Part shown: positions 8,601 to 18,213 of the stretch, in pieces | How the letters are laid out: the number at the start of each line of letters is the position of its first letter | How positions within the stretch are numbered: the stretch's first letter is position 1 | Assembly (NCBI GenBank): GCA_039105265.1 | Contig: JAPFFF010000299.1 | Span: 1-27,298 of the forward strand | DNA: 27,298 bases | Source of the DNA: Tritrichomonas musculus | Taxonomy: Eukaryota; Parabasalia; Tritrichomonadida; Tritrichomonadidae | Reading direction: 5' to 3' | Program-made: the position numbers and the translations under genes | Notes under the pieces: model-generated | Database searches by the model: none | What the model was told of the DNA's origin: nothing | What the model saw: only the letters and a program-made list of their open reading frames with translations

Positions 8601-8919
8601 CTTTGATGAGTTCGAAGGTAGTCAAGGAGAAATACACTCAAGAAAACTCATTGCACTTGGTAAAAAGAGCTACCTCGATATCTTGGTTGATGAACAAGGA
8701 AATGAAGGATATCATATTAGACTCAAAGGAATTCCAAAACAAGTTATTCTCAACAAGTGCAAAAGGATGGGTATCTCAGTTGAAGAGCTTTTTGAAAGAA
8801 TGCATGAAGGAGAAAGTATGACATTTGATTTGTTGGATGGTTCGAATGCATTCAGGAAGTCAAAGACATTTCAACAAACCAACTTACCCAAATTTGCACG
8901 TACTCTTAGGTTTACGTAG
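5635..8919 (+). CDS. polB: Protein-primed family B DNA polymerase with N-terminal OTU-like region
   Basis: This is the replicative polymerase of element A, about 1094 residues from the chosen start. The 3'-5' exonuclease motifs are visible: Exo I DFET (residues 428-431), Exo II HNLKYD ending near 485 and Exo III YCFKD (622-626). So are the palm motifs: A DFDAVSLYPS (from about 714), B LLNSIYGKS (Asn 859) and C YQDTDS (Asp 952, Asp 954), followed by a KKSY segment. This is the full set for a family B enzyme and, in this gene context, for the protein-primed Polinton type. Upstream of the exonuclease, residues about 218-310 contain DNCFVYA (Cys 222) and KDHYML (His 307), resembling an OTU/papain-like cysteine fold. 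Whether it is an active protease or deubiquitinase is unproven. The stop overlaps the end of the convergent gene by 8 bases. Confidence 0.93.
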   Translation: MLNMNKDIEDTFLDAIGDVYADTKSQFRREYNRRAKQYQKKDKFKEEMRKLMIPAGQGIGFATDINQDEDKRYAFTEALRQIHKKTNVGRPIVKAIALDGTYKYFTLSDKHNIESTLGHITGELDLSEDQSDTNPYISNMFIPVRYEVQFIDMNKTNDGVHFRTKMQDMDTHEIYDDEVEIDEDYRNTPEGSFFPYINLSPIDLSTYQIFHEVRKENYRDNCFVYACIQSGVFTDDEIDDLRFFVQTRTIPNNKIEEVAKKFKCNFSIIRVVEQPDKYKYETRINTRKKKWSVDFKREVKLILFKDHYMLNKNIPCTLFYLQHYEELDRTFAYMPFEKRCMIYKLHSNRKTVKEYNSEGIKPITFFQKMFELHLFEEIKACEMDIINTTEYEHVNDYVSLEYNAEQCTRIIENNKKKQNTWSRIYYSDFETNSTVSPHIPYLNCTIFRDGANIHKISIQGEDCGQKLLNYLWSGSLTYFHNLKYDACFFINTPGWDTQITERSGTVLQIIMTLFEEGTRKVKKRLTFRNSYSIIPQALSKFATMFNLNVHKEVMAYKLYTQENIQRRIVDATEFQQQYIDENSDKLSKAQLDANCKQIIENAKIANCYNDGKIDIIKYAIFYCFKDCIVLMKGMEKFNEDLKAVFKETKTDMYGVHDFISISAIGYCFAKKYGCFDGCYELSGKCQDFIQRCVSGGRTMTAGNEKQYIEGKIQDFDAVSLYPSAMYVMDGIPLGRPKVIPQGTTHEQLMQYDTFFIEVNIKKLECKSKEPYKFGQVFTRNEAGSKIFGNFLVDHYYIDKVGLMDLFEFYDVEYELIRGYYFDEGFNKKINEFIEKLFNLRASYKKQKNPLEQTIKLLLNSIYGKSILKATKTETKTVPKSQLYKYLWRNYNFIKEVVEDANIDKCYVKKLKPINDHFNLPQFGASVLSWSKHLMNRVMATAEQAGIPIFYQDTDSMHVLEKDVPRIADLFQFKYHQPLIGKNMCQFHNDFDEFEGSQGEIHSRKLIALGKKSYLDILVDEQGNEGYHIRLKGIPKQVILNKCKRMGISVEELFERMHEGESMTFDLLDGSNAFRKSKTFQQTNLPKFARTLRFT

Positions 8920-9649
8920 TTAAAACATCATTGACATCAGTCGAGTTAGATGGTTTAATTTTGATAGTTATGAACAAAGGACTTTTTAACAATATTGGCT
9001 GATATTGAAAATCTACTAAACTTAATTCTAAAAACTTTAATGAATCTGTATATGTTTTTATTTTTAATGGTTTACTTTCAGTTTCGAAATCATATATAAG
9101 TGGTTTATTATCTAAAGTGAATGTATTGATACTACCAATGACAGAAGGTGTATATTGTTGTTCACCTATATTCGAGTATATGGCATTACCTTGTAGTGAT
9201 ACTAGATACAACTTAGTATGATTTAATATTGGGATGTCTTTAATATTATATGTTGCATTTGATGGTAACACAATAGGCAATGAAGTATTATATAAACCAG
9301 TTAATAGCGCAGCCCTATGGGAAATAGAGGTTATCGTTAACGGTGTTTGTGTCTTTATTGTAAATGTACGAGTAGTATCATTATATTTAAAAGATACCTC
9401 CGCAAGTGGATTTAAAACTGCTTCTATTTGCTTGATGGTATAATTATATCTATCTTCGAATTTAAGCTTGAATGGAATACTGTTATATGTAAACTCTATA
9501 TAATCATCTTTCGTACTCAACATAATATTACTTATTGTATTAATTGAAGATACAAAATATTTAATATATTTACACTTCCATGGTATATCCAAATTGATAG
9601 ATACCTTATTATATTCATCAGCATTTGTACTCTGTACTGATACTAACAT
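8912..9649 (-). CDS. Candidate minor capsid (penton-like) protein
   Basis: The product has about 245 residues from the ATG at 9649; an in-frame ATG at 9661 would add four. It is strand-rich, with almost no cysteine and no membrane segment. It contains a segment around YNYTIKQIEAVLNPLAEVSF, then NHTKLYLVSLQGNAIYSNIG, and ends LLKSPLFITIKIKP. This layout recalls the single-jelly-roll minor capsid proteins of Polintons, which form the pentons. I base this on general layout and context, not on a motif that proves it. It is the only minus-strand gene in the right half of element A. It is convergent with the polymerase (8-base overlap) and divergent from the large fibre-like gene, with only 15 bases between start codons. 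Confidence 0.5.
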   Translation of the reverse strand: MLVSVQSTNADEYNKVSINLDIPWKCKYIKYFVSSINTISNIMLSTKDDYIEFTYNSIPFKLKFEDRYNYTIKQIEAVLNPLAEVSFKYNDTTRTFTIKTQTPLTITSISHRAALLTGLYNTSLPIVLPSNATYNIKDIPILNHTKLYLVSLQGNAIYSNIGEQQYTPSVIGSINTFTLDNKPLIYDFETESKPLKIKTYTDSLKFLELSLVDFQYQPILLKSPLFITIKIKPSNSTDVNDVLTT

Positions 9650-9667
9650 TTTATAATTCATAAAATG
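9647..9667. promoter_or_regulatory. Palindromic divergent start region
   Basis: An 8-bp inverted repeat (CATTTTAT, 5-base spacer AATTC, ATAAAATG) holds the start codons of two divergent genes, one in each arm, so each gene begins ATAAAATG. Only 15 bases separate the two ATGs. Core promoter signals for each gene must then lie at least partly inside the other gene's coding region, or the leaders are extremely short. Confidence 0.7.
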
Positions 9668-12600
9668 TCAATTAAACTTTATTCTTTGCAATCAAGTGAG
9701 GCTGAAAAGCTCAAAGACAAAAATATAGAGATAAGTGTTAATGATGAAGGTAATATTGATATTATAAGAAATGAGGACCCAGATGATTACCCAAAATTTA
9801 GTTGCTTATATAATAAGGCTGAAGTAGATGAAAGAGTAGTTGGTAATCATATCGAAAATGGAGGAAAGCTTGATGGTTTCGGCAATGTACCTATTACAAA
9901 TAAATTTGCCAATTATTTAAAATACGTATTTAAAGGACCTGAACAGACACCCCAATTAGAAGACTCACTACCTGAAAAAGCAGAGTCACATAAGGAGTTG
10001 ATAAAAGATGAACTTTGTGTTAATACATTTAATGAATTTATTGAAGAAGAATCGAAAACATGTGAGGCTATTCATGAGATGTATACCGAATTGATGTGTG
10101 CAGCAGATGGATATGAACAAATTGCATTTGATGAACAAACAGGGCAAAGCAAAGCTGTTCATTATCTTCAATATCCAAAGTCTATACCAACTCCTACTCC
10201 AGACCCTTATCTTGCAGAGGTAGGATACTCGAATTTAGGGGATTTATTGATGAACATTATGAAGAATGAAAAGACAACAAATCCAACAAAGAAAATCTTA
10301 TATGAAGCTTTTAATGAAGAAAATTGGAAAAAATTCATTAGTGGAACTATTCAATATCATTATAATCTTCAAGATAATAGACTAAAAACAATAGGATATA
10401 AATATAAAGGAAGTACTGATCAAGTTGTTGCAGACCAAATAGTTGAAGTTAAAAGTCCTCGTGAGTTTTTTGAGACATATACCCAAAATCTAAAAGATAA
10501 TAATATAAATAAAGACCAATATGCAAAAGCTATGTTAGGTCTTTATTTGTATAATGTAATTTTACATTCAGGTATTACATACTATTATACACATCGAAAT
10601 GCTAATGGAATGAAAGTGGATGTTGTACCACCTGGTGGACAAGACTATTTAAATATAACGTTAGGACAATGTTTAAATTTAGTATTCGAGATTATTAAAG
10701 ATATAGTGAATTCACATAATGCTTTATTTGATTATGTTGTAACAATCAAGTCTTGTAATTGCAAACACGATAATCAAGGAGGTAACCAAGGAGGTAATGA
10801 AGGAAATGGTGAAGAAGAGGATGATAATCAAGGAGGTAATGAAGGTGGTGATAATGAAGGCGGTGATAATGATTCAAACCTAATTCAATATATGAATGTA
10901 GGTCTACAAGCTGTAAATCAATTATCAGGTTATTTATTACATAATATTGCGAACCTAGGAAATAATGTTGCATCTCTCAGGTTCCAAAATGAAGTAGAGT
11001 CATTTACACAAGAGATGTTTGATTATGAGATATATGATAATGGTTTAGATGAGATGAATAGACAATACCAGTCAATAGGAATACAAACAGAACAACCAAC
11101 ACGTCAACGAGAATCCTTATTTAATGATTCATATGTTTGGTGTACAGTATTTCGCATGTGGACGAGTTTTGCAGTTTATAATATACCAAATCAATTTGGA
11201 TGGAGGACTAATTCTGCATTTGGAGCTCCTTGGAATTTTGTCTGGGATGTTGGACATAGGGAATGGATAGCAATAGCGCCACGTGAAGAAGATGTACCAG
11301 CTGGATGGAGAATTAACCCAAAGGGAAATAAAATAGCACAAACAATAGTACAACATAATATTCATTCGGAAGGAGAAATGATTTATAATCCTGATAGAGG
11401 ACAATGGGAATATTATCCACCAGAAGAAAGTATTGTTGTACCAGAACAACCGGGACCTGTTATTAATATTGTTCCTGAACAAAATAGGAATGCAGTGTTA
11501 AGACCAACTTATGTTTGGTCTCTTGAGTCAGGTCGTTGGGTTAATTCAATGACAATAGCTAATATGCCAAGATCACATCCAAATGATAATAATGATTGGA
11601 GGCGAGATGTTAGCTTACAAGCACCTGCCAATTTTGTTTGGGACATAGACCATAGGGAATGGGTAGCTATAAGAAACAATGTTAGTGAAATGCTTAATGA
11701 CAGAGATTGGAGGACAAATCGAGATATTGGAGATATTGCAGTAAGGCATTATCAAGAACATTTTTTACAAGGAATCGGCGAATTAGTATGGAATGATGAT
11801 TATAATAGTTATGTTTATCAATGTAATGAGATAAGCCCATTATCATTATCATTAGAAGATAAAAGCAATAGCGGAGCAATAGCAATACCAGACCAAATTA
11901 CAAGTACTGAAGCTTGGGATAAAATTTTAGACTGTATGGGTATCCCTGTTATTAATAATCCTAATGAGATAGATGAGAAGAATCCAGTACTTGGTAAATA
12001 TATTATAAAGGGTGACTTAAAAGTAAATGGGAAAATAATATGTGATTCTATTCCAAGTGGAGGTACAACAACAACTGACTCCAAGTATTTTACCTTGAAG
12101 GAATCAGACCAGTTATATTTATATAGACCATCTAAGACGTATGAAGAATCCAATTATTATTGTATGAGATGGGATATAGATAAAGATTATGACATACCAC
12201 TAAATTTAGTATTTAGATTCAAAGACTATCTATTTGGTCATAACTGGGAATTAACATGGGATGGTAAAAATTGGACAGGAAATAATTGTCAAAACATGTG
12301 TACAGAAAAGATATCATACATGAACACAAATGACGGTGCGCCTGCTTTAACAATCAAACATAACGAAAGAATTGGTAGATGGATAAAAGGAACAATAAAG
12401 GAAGATTTAACAGATGATGATAATTATGCTCATATCTTGAAAGATTATCTTACCAATTGGAGGGTTGTTAAGAAAGATGGAACCATATTAAGTGAAGGAA
12501 TAACTGCAACTTTTGATTCAAGTGGTTCAGGTACTTTTACTCAAGATGGATATAAATATGAACAAGCTAGAATGTATGTTGATGCACCAAGTGGATTAAA

Positions 12601-15199
12601 TGCAGATGATGGATTATATGTTTATGCTGACCTAAATATTAATGGAAATATAACTGAATTAAAATGGGATTGTCATCCTACTCATTGTATTAATTCAGGT
12701 GTTATGCATACCTATGGGTCAAATCCTTGTCTCGAATCATTTAATTATCATCGAGAAAAAAGGCATTCCATTAAAATCATTGAAGGATTTAATCATAAGA
12801 ACATTCGAATATATATAGAGAAAGAATTATTTGATTTTGATGTGAAAGTTAATCCATTCGATATAATTATTCAACAACAATTTTATGAAGTAGAGCCAGA
12901 CCCGAGAAAATGCACTACCATATCGACAGATTATAATATTTATTCATCAAAGATTATATGGGCTGATAATATCATGACAATGCGTCGAGATTTAAATGTT
13001 GTTGGTGGAATCACAGATATATTAGCCTATGATTATGCTTTATTGAAACAGACAGTTGATAATCTAGTTGAACAAATGAGAATTCAAGCCATGTATAATG
13101 AATATACTGATAGTATTAAACAAGGTGTAGCAGTTGCGAATAGTATATTAAATATTTTAGCATCAACAGTTTGTATTGCAAGTGCCCTTTCAACATTAAA
13201 TATGTCCAATAACTCTGTAACTATTAATACATATCAAACAAGACCTTTCCCAGCAGGTCCAGGAGGAAATGGTGGAGGAGGTGGTGGTGGTGGTGGTGGT
13301 TATCCAGGTGATGGAGGTAGTGGCTTTCAAGGTAAGTTTTTGGTGAATGTTGATTTGAAGGCTGATAAGATGACTATGGAAAGATTTTTACCAATAACAA
13401 CAACTGTTCAAAATCCTGTTGCTGGAGCTATTTCAACATTCTCAGCTACACAGGTTGTCCTTTCGACAACACATGCACTGACTCAGTTAGGAAATGCTAT
13501 TGCTACACTTGGTTCGAATGTCTTACACTTCTTTAGGAATAGACCAGATACAAATGGAACTGAAACATTAAATATTAATTCATCCTCGATTACAATAACT
13601 GATAATGATACTGATAATGCAACAAATACTATCACAACCACTGAGCAATCATTAGAGAGAACTCATAGAGAAGTACAGCCACAGGTTGTTACAGATGAAA
13701 CAGATGAGATTCGAACAGATATAACTGTACCACAGACTACAATGACAAATACAGCTTCAACTACGATTGCACTTAGGAATCAAGTTCCTGTTATCAATAT
13801 ATCTGGAATCCAGTATACCTTAGAAGATATTGCAGATATGACAAGAGCAGAACGAAATGCATTAGTTGCTAGTCATCCTGATATCTTACGTATCCAATAT
13901 CATGGAAGAGAGTGGTTTAATGTGTATGATTTGTTTTATAATGACCAACTCATTATCCATAATAATGTATTTCAACGAAGGACTCTAATAAGACCAGCTG
14001 ATATTGAGATGACAGATAGAATACATAGAGCTACTGATAATAATTGGTCAATAGAATGGGAAGGAACAACATACACAGCGAGAGATATTGAACAATTATC
14101 TATGCAAGACAGATTAAATTTACCATTTGTACAAAATGGAGATATTGGATTAGAACCTTACTTGAATGACCAAACAATGGAAGCATGGATAAATATTATT
14201 GATCATAGAGGAGAGACTATTGACCCAATTGTTGCTACTATTGATTATTCAGCACCAACTACAGCAAATATTAGTGGAGGTCAAGTACGATTTGTTGGAA
14301 TAAATTCACAGATAGAAGTCAATGCAAATGGAGTTAGATATCAACATTATGACCTTGTTGCCACAACAGATACTTGGACAGTACCAGGAACAACACCAGC
14401 AATAACAGCAAGAATGATAGAACAAATGAGTGATGAACAAAGAGGAGAACTAATGGATAATATTTATTCTCATGGTAATCTTTTAGCTTTTAATGACACA
14501 TTAGATGAAACAACTGGTGAAGAAATAACACAAGTACTATATAATGGAAATGTAGTTGCTACAATAGATAGAAGAAGACTACATGTAATTAATATTGTGA
14601 ATGGAGTGATAGAAATGTACCAACAAGATGGTGTTATAAGTGCAACTACCCAGGTTATTATGGGAGCAGTAGGTTATGTTGCTAGAAGGTTCTTACATGG
14701 TCAATGGCAGTTTGTTAGACATCATCCTGGTGATGCAGCAGCTATAGCAGGAGTAGCAGCAGAAGCATATGTAGCAAATAGAATAGGATTATTTAATATT
14801 CCAAGTTGGTTCCGTCGTAATGATAACCCAGAGACATTAGCAGAGGAAGATGTATTAGAAAAGATTCTTGCATGGGCATATCATGAAGAAACAGATGATG
14901 AACCTGAACTTGAAATAACAATGAAGGATGCTGATAAGATGATGGTTTCATTTGATACATGTATTAATATTGCAAAGACATATCGCGATACTTTAAAGGG
15001 TACAATAGCATTCATGTGCGAGAAAATCAAAGAGCTTGAAAATAAGTCAAGTACAAAACATCCATTAGAAGATATAGATATGACTGCTTATATTACTAAA
15101 GTAGAAGTGAAGGAAATGATAGACCAGAAGGATGCATATATTGATACTCTTGAGGCAAGACTTGCAGCACTTGAAGCTAAATGTGCTAACATCGAATGA
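9665..15199 (+). CDS. Giant fibre- or adhesin-like structural protein (1844 residues)
   Basis: This is the largest gene in the window. In order it shows: an N-terminal region of about 360 residues; an acidic Asn/Gly-rich linker (repeats of DNQGGNEGG, about residues 370-400); an LC8-like SIGIQTE motif at 470-476; and two repeats of about 130 residues, each with a core like NFVWDxxHREWxAI. Then comes a segment LKVNGKIICDSI followed by a beta-rich domain (LYLYRPSKTY, RFKDYLFGHNWELTWDGKNW), a domain ending near QQQFYEVEPDP, a hydrophobic stretch near 1160-1180, a poly-Gly run near residue 1203, further strand-rich repeats, and a C-terminal coiled coil. The VNGKI and WDGKNW style recalls tail-fibre and adhesin stalks. 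No protease or enzyme motif is seen. The most likely role is a virion surface fibre or spike; this is inference from architecture. Confidence 0.7.
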   Translation: MSIKLYSLQSSEAEKLKDKNIEISVNDEGNIDIIRNEDPDDYPKFSCLYNKAEVDERVVGNHIENGGKLDGFGNVPITNKFANYLKYVFKGPEQTPQLEDSLPEKAESHKELIKDELCVNTFNEFIEEESKTCEAIHEMYTELMCAADGYEQIAFDEQTGQSKAVHYLQYPKSIPTPTPDPYLAEVGYSNLGDLLMNIMKNEKTTNPTKKILYEAFNEENWKKFISGTIQYHYNLQDNRLKTIGYKYKGSTDQVVADQIVEVKSPREFFETYTQNLKDNNINKDQYAKAMLGLYLYNVILHSGITYYYTHRNANGMKVDVVPPGGQDYLNITLGQCLNLVFEIIKDIVNSHNALFDYVVTIKSCNCKHDNQGGNQGGNEGNGEEEDDNQGGNEGGDNEGGDNDSNLIQYMNVGLQAVNQLSGYLLHNIANLGNNVASLRFQNEVESFTQEMFDYEIYDNGLDEMNRQYQSIGIQTEQPTRQRESLFNDSYVWCTVFRMWTSFAVYNIPNQFGWRTNSAFGAPWNFVWDVGHREWIAIAPREEDVPAGWRINPKGNKIAQTIVQHNIHSEGEMIYNPDRGQWEYYPPEESIVVPEQPGPVINIVPEQNRNAVLRPTYVWSLESGRWVNSMTIANMPRSHPNDNNDWRRDVSLQAPANFVWDIDHREWVAIRNNVSEMLNDRDWRTNRDIGDIAVRHYQEHFLQGIGELVWNDDYNSYVYQCNEISPLSLSLEDKSNSGAIAIPDQITSTEAWDKILDCMGIPVINNPNEIDEKNPVLGKYIIKGDLKVNGKIICDSIPSGGTTTTDSKYFTLKESDQLYLYRPSKTYEESNYYCMRWDIDKDYDIPLNLVFRFKDYLFGHNWELTWDGKNWTGNNCQNMCTEKISYMNTNDGAPALTIKHNERIGRWIKGTIKEDLTDDDNYAHILKDYLTNWRVVKKDGTILSEGITATFDSSGSGTFTQDGYKYEQARMYVDAPSGLNADDGLYVYADLNINGNITELKWDCHPTHCINSGVMHTYGSNPCLESFNYHREKRHSIKIIEGFNHKNIRIYIEKELFDFDVKVNPFDIIIQQQFYEVEPDPRKCTTISTDYNIYSSKIIWADNIMTMRRDLNVVGGITDILAYDYALLKQTVDNLVEQMRIQAMYNEYTDSIKQGVAVANSILNILASTVCIASALSTLNMSNNSVTINTYQTRPFPAGPGGNGGGGGGGGGGYPGDGGSGFQGKFLVNVDLKADKMTMERFLPITTTVQNPVAGAISTFSATQVVLSTTHALTQLGNAIATLGSNVLHFFRNRPDTNGTETLNINSSSITITDNDTDNATNTITTTEQSLERTHREVQPQVVTDETDEIRTDITVPQTTMTNTASTTIALRNQVPVINISGIQYTLEDIADMTRAERNALVASHPDILRIQYHGREWFNVYDLFYNDQLIIHNNVFQRRTLIRPADIEMTDRIHRATDNNWSIEWEGTTYTARDIEQLSMQDRLNLPFVQNGDIGLEPYLNDQTMEAWINIIDHRGETIDPIVATIDYSAPTTANISGGQVRFVGINSQIEVNANGVRYQHYDLVATTDTWTVPGTTPAITARMIEQMSDEQRGELMDNIYSHGNLLAFNDTLDETTGEEITQVLYNGNVVATIDRRRLHVINIVNGVIEMYQQDGVISATTQVIMGAVGYVARRFLHGQWQFVRHHPGDAAAIAGVAAEAYVANRIGLFNIPSWFRRNDNPETLAEEDVLEKILAWAYHEETDDEPELEITMKDADKMMVSFDTCINIAKTYRDTLKGTIAFMCEKIKELENKSSTKHPLEDIDMTAYITKVEVKEMIDQKDAYIDTLEARLAALEAKCANIE
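13258..13323 (+). repeat. Glycine-codon microsatellite inside the fibre-like gene
   Basis: A run of GGT/GGA codons encodes ten consecutive Gly residues between a hydrophobic segment and a strand-rich region. It is probably a flexible hinge. The triplet repeat is prone to length change without loss of frame. Confidence 0.75.
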
Positions 15200-15218
15200 G
15201 AAGTTTTATTTAACTAAA

Positions 15219-18130
15219 ATGAGTGATACTACTACAAGATTTAAAGGAGATATACAGTTTAAGATAGGGGATGCTACTCGAAAAGGTAGCCAGTTATTAA
15301 CCTTGGGTGACTTAGATAACTATGTACAGACAGGTCATTTATTTAATGAGGTCGAAGGTTTACCAGAAGTTGATATTAAAAATAAAAATATACAGTATGT
15401 ATCATTTGAGTCTTCAACAACAACTTACAATATCCTTAAGTTTGTTAATTTGCCTGAAGACTTCATGAATAAGCTCAACGAAATAAAAACAGAGACTAAT
15501 ATATTTAAGATAGTATTGAGGAAGAATATAGTATATGATACAAGTGGTAATTTAGTCAAGGAGTTCTACATATATGTTAAGGATGGTCAAGTATATTCTC
15601 CTTTGATAACTAAAAGTAGTAATGGATGCAGTATAAATAATAGTACCATTATGGGATATATGAATATAGCTTTTGATAGTAAACTAGACTTCAACCCATA
15701 TACCTTGTGGCTGAATGGGGAGTTGAGCATAATGAATGAATATATAACTGATTCTTTACAGACAGAGAAGGCAATAAAGTGTTCTATAATAAAAGCTGAT
15801 AATGCATTAAGTTTACGTAAAAGTGATGTACTATACTTATATAAGCCTACATCAACTAGTCAGGTTGTGATAGATAACAAGAAGTATTGGTTACTTCAAT
15901 GGAACATAGATACAGGATATACTATACCTAATGACTTAGAGTTTAGGTTTAATGAGTATTGTTTTGGTAATAAGTGGTTTTTATCATGGGATGGTACAAA
16001 ATGGGTAGGTGATAACATACAAGGTCATATCAATGGTAGATTAGTTAATGGATTAAATAAGGAGAATGAGTATGGTGAAGATGGTACCTACATACAAGTC
16101 AAGAGGAGTGAGAGGAACATGAAACTGATTAATAAGCCTAATGACTACTCTCCTGATAACATACTACATTACATGATTCATGGAGGTAAGTGTAAAATAG
16201 ACTGTTTTGTAAAATTAAAGACAGGGGAGATAGAACCTTTTTCGAAATATGGTCTAGGATATCAAACAAGTCAAGGAGGTACAAAAGATGGATATGATAT
16301 TGAAGCAATAAGGTGCTATAAGATGAATAATGCGACTAATAAATTAGAAACTAGTGCTATTGATGAACTCTACCTTGATATTACCTTGAAGGTTCTAAAA
16401 ATGCAAATAGGTTCTCAGTTCGACCTACTGGAAAAGAAGGTAATGGAGGAGACAAGGTATGGTTGTTCTTACATGGTGTACTTGATTCATGTGAAAAGCT
16501 TGAATATACATATGCAGCTTCGACTACTAATGACTCAAGGGATATTAAGATATATTTAGCTGATGAATATGTTGACCCAATAGATGAGGTTCATTGGGAT
16601 TCAACTACTAACCCATTCGAGTATATCATTAAGCAGCAATTTTATGAAGTATCCCCAAATCCTAATGGGGCAACAACCTTATATACTGATTATAATATTA
16701 CCTCCTCTAAGATAATTACAGCTGATAATATTACTACTATGAGGAGTGATTTAAACTTAGTTACCAACAATGTAGATGTTATTAGCTATGATGTTAACGA
16801 AATGAACACTGTTATGGAAAGCTTAAAAGGTAGAGTATCAAGGACTGAACAAGTTACTCAACATCTGGAGGATGATGTAGATAATTTACGTATAGTCTCA
16901 TGGACTGCATTAGCTTTTGGGGTTGCAGGTACTGCAGGGTCAATAGGTTCTATTGGTATGCAGCTATTTCCAGATGGTATAAGCTTTCCTACCATAAAAG
17001 GTGGAGGATTCCTTAAAAGGTTATTCTCTCATAAGTCAACCAAAGGTATGAGTGATTTGGTTAGAAATAGCATTAACTTCATGTCAGGTACTACAGCAAG
17101 AAGCATAACCAAAGATATAACACCTATCATTACCTGGTGTGAGGAAGAGTATAAGCAACTTGATGAACTACCTTTTACTGATGAGAATGATAACCCTGAT
17201 ACTGGAACCTTGACATTAAGTGGTGCTATGGATATCAGCAATATGTTTAGGGATTCACTCAAGCCTTGTTTCAAGTTGTTAGCTGAGAAGGTCAATGAGC
17301 TAGAGGCAGAGTTTGATAACTACCCTACTGTGGATGAAGCTAATGAAGCCTTGAAGGAGTGTGTATTAAAGAAAGACATTAGCAAATATAGAGAGAAAAA
17401 TGATTTGATATACAAAGAATCTATTGAAGTGCCATTTGAAAATGTACAAGATAGTTCAGGAACGTGGGAAGTCAAAATAAAATTGAATAGTGGAACTCGT
17501 CTTGTTGGGACATTTACTGATGACTCTGAAATGGTTCATAATTTCGATATTCTATTTGTTTATGATGATAATACTGTTATTAATGAAGAAATATATTGGG
17601 TAGAGGAGATAGATGGAATATCCTATGAATGTGGCTATGAACCAAGGGATGATGGTTATTGGTGCTTTAATGTTGAAGGCTTCAATACCAAATTAATATT
17701 AGCCGAAAAAATATTGAAACAGGATGAAATAGCTTTAAAGAGTGATATTACATCATTATTGGATGACTTATATTGGAGAATATTTTATTCAGGATTTCAC
17801 AAATCATATTATGAGGATATCCCAGAATTATGCTCATATTCTTACGATACTAGCTCTAAAAAATTAATTGTATGTGTCGAATATAATAGTTTATATATGG
17901 AAATGTTATTTATATTTTACGATTCAAATGACAAGAAACATTATGTTAGAGTTAATTATAGTGAAGGATTTGCAGTACTAGATGAAATATATGGTGAAGA
18001 TAAACTTAGAGAATCCAATAGAAAAAGAGATTTTGAATATGATTTTTATCATATCGATTTTCAATTAAAGGGCTCTGGAAATCTACCATTTACTGAATAC
18101 TATCTAAAGCAAGTCAAAGCCACACCATAA
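15219..18130 (+). pseudogene. Second fibre-like gene, paralogue of the 9665 gene (broken)
   Basis: This region starts 19 bases after the stop of the large fibre-like gene, at an ATG giving MSDTTTRFKGDIQFKIGDAT. It shares several blocks with that gene in the same order. These are a DVLYLYKPTS segment, a strand-rich block with WNIDTGYTIP and FLSWDGTKWVGDN, the IIKQQFYEVSPNPNG segment with a following TDYNITSSKIITADNITTMR, a hydrophobic stretch, and a heptad-like region. Beyond these it has its own acidic, aromatic-rich C-terminal part. The two genes therefore arose by duplication within the element, and this one lacks the Trp-repeat block of its neighbour. As a virus-like fossil it looks broken, with about one break. 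Its likely former role was a shorter fibre or spike protein. Confidence 0.7.
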
Positions 18131-18148
18131 AAGAGGCTTCTCGGGGCA

Positions 18149-18213
18149 GGTACCTGTGCCGTTTCATTGATGGGCGGTTGTGGGGTGGGGTACCTGTGCC
18201 GTTTCATTGATGG
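18149..18213 (+). repeat. Two identical 25-bp direct repeats, 40 bp apart
   Basis: Positions 18149-18173 and 18189-18213 are the same 25 bases, starting GGTACCTGTGCC and ending TTCATTGATGG. The spacer between them is G-rich. Tandem arrangement near an element end suggests binding sites or part of a terminal repeat; function is unknown. Confidence 0.9.
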
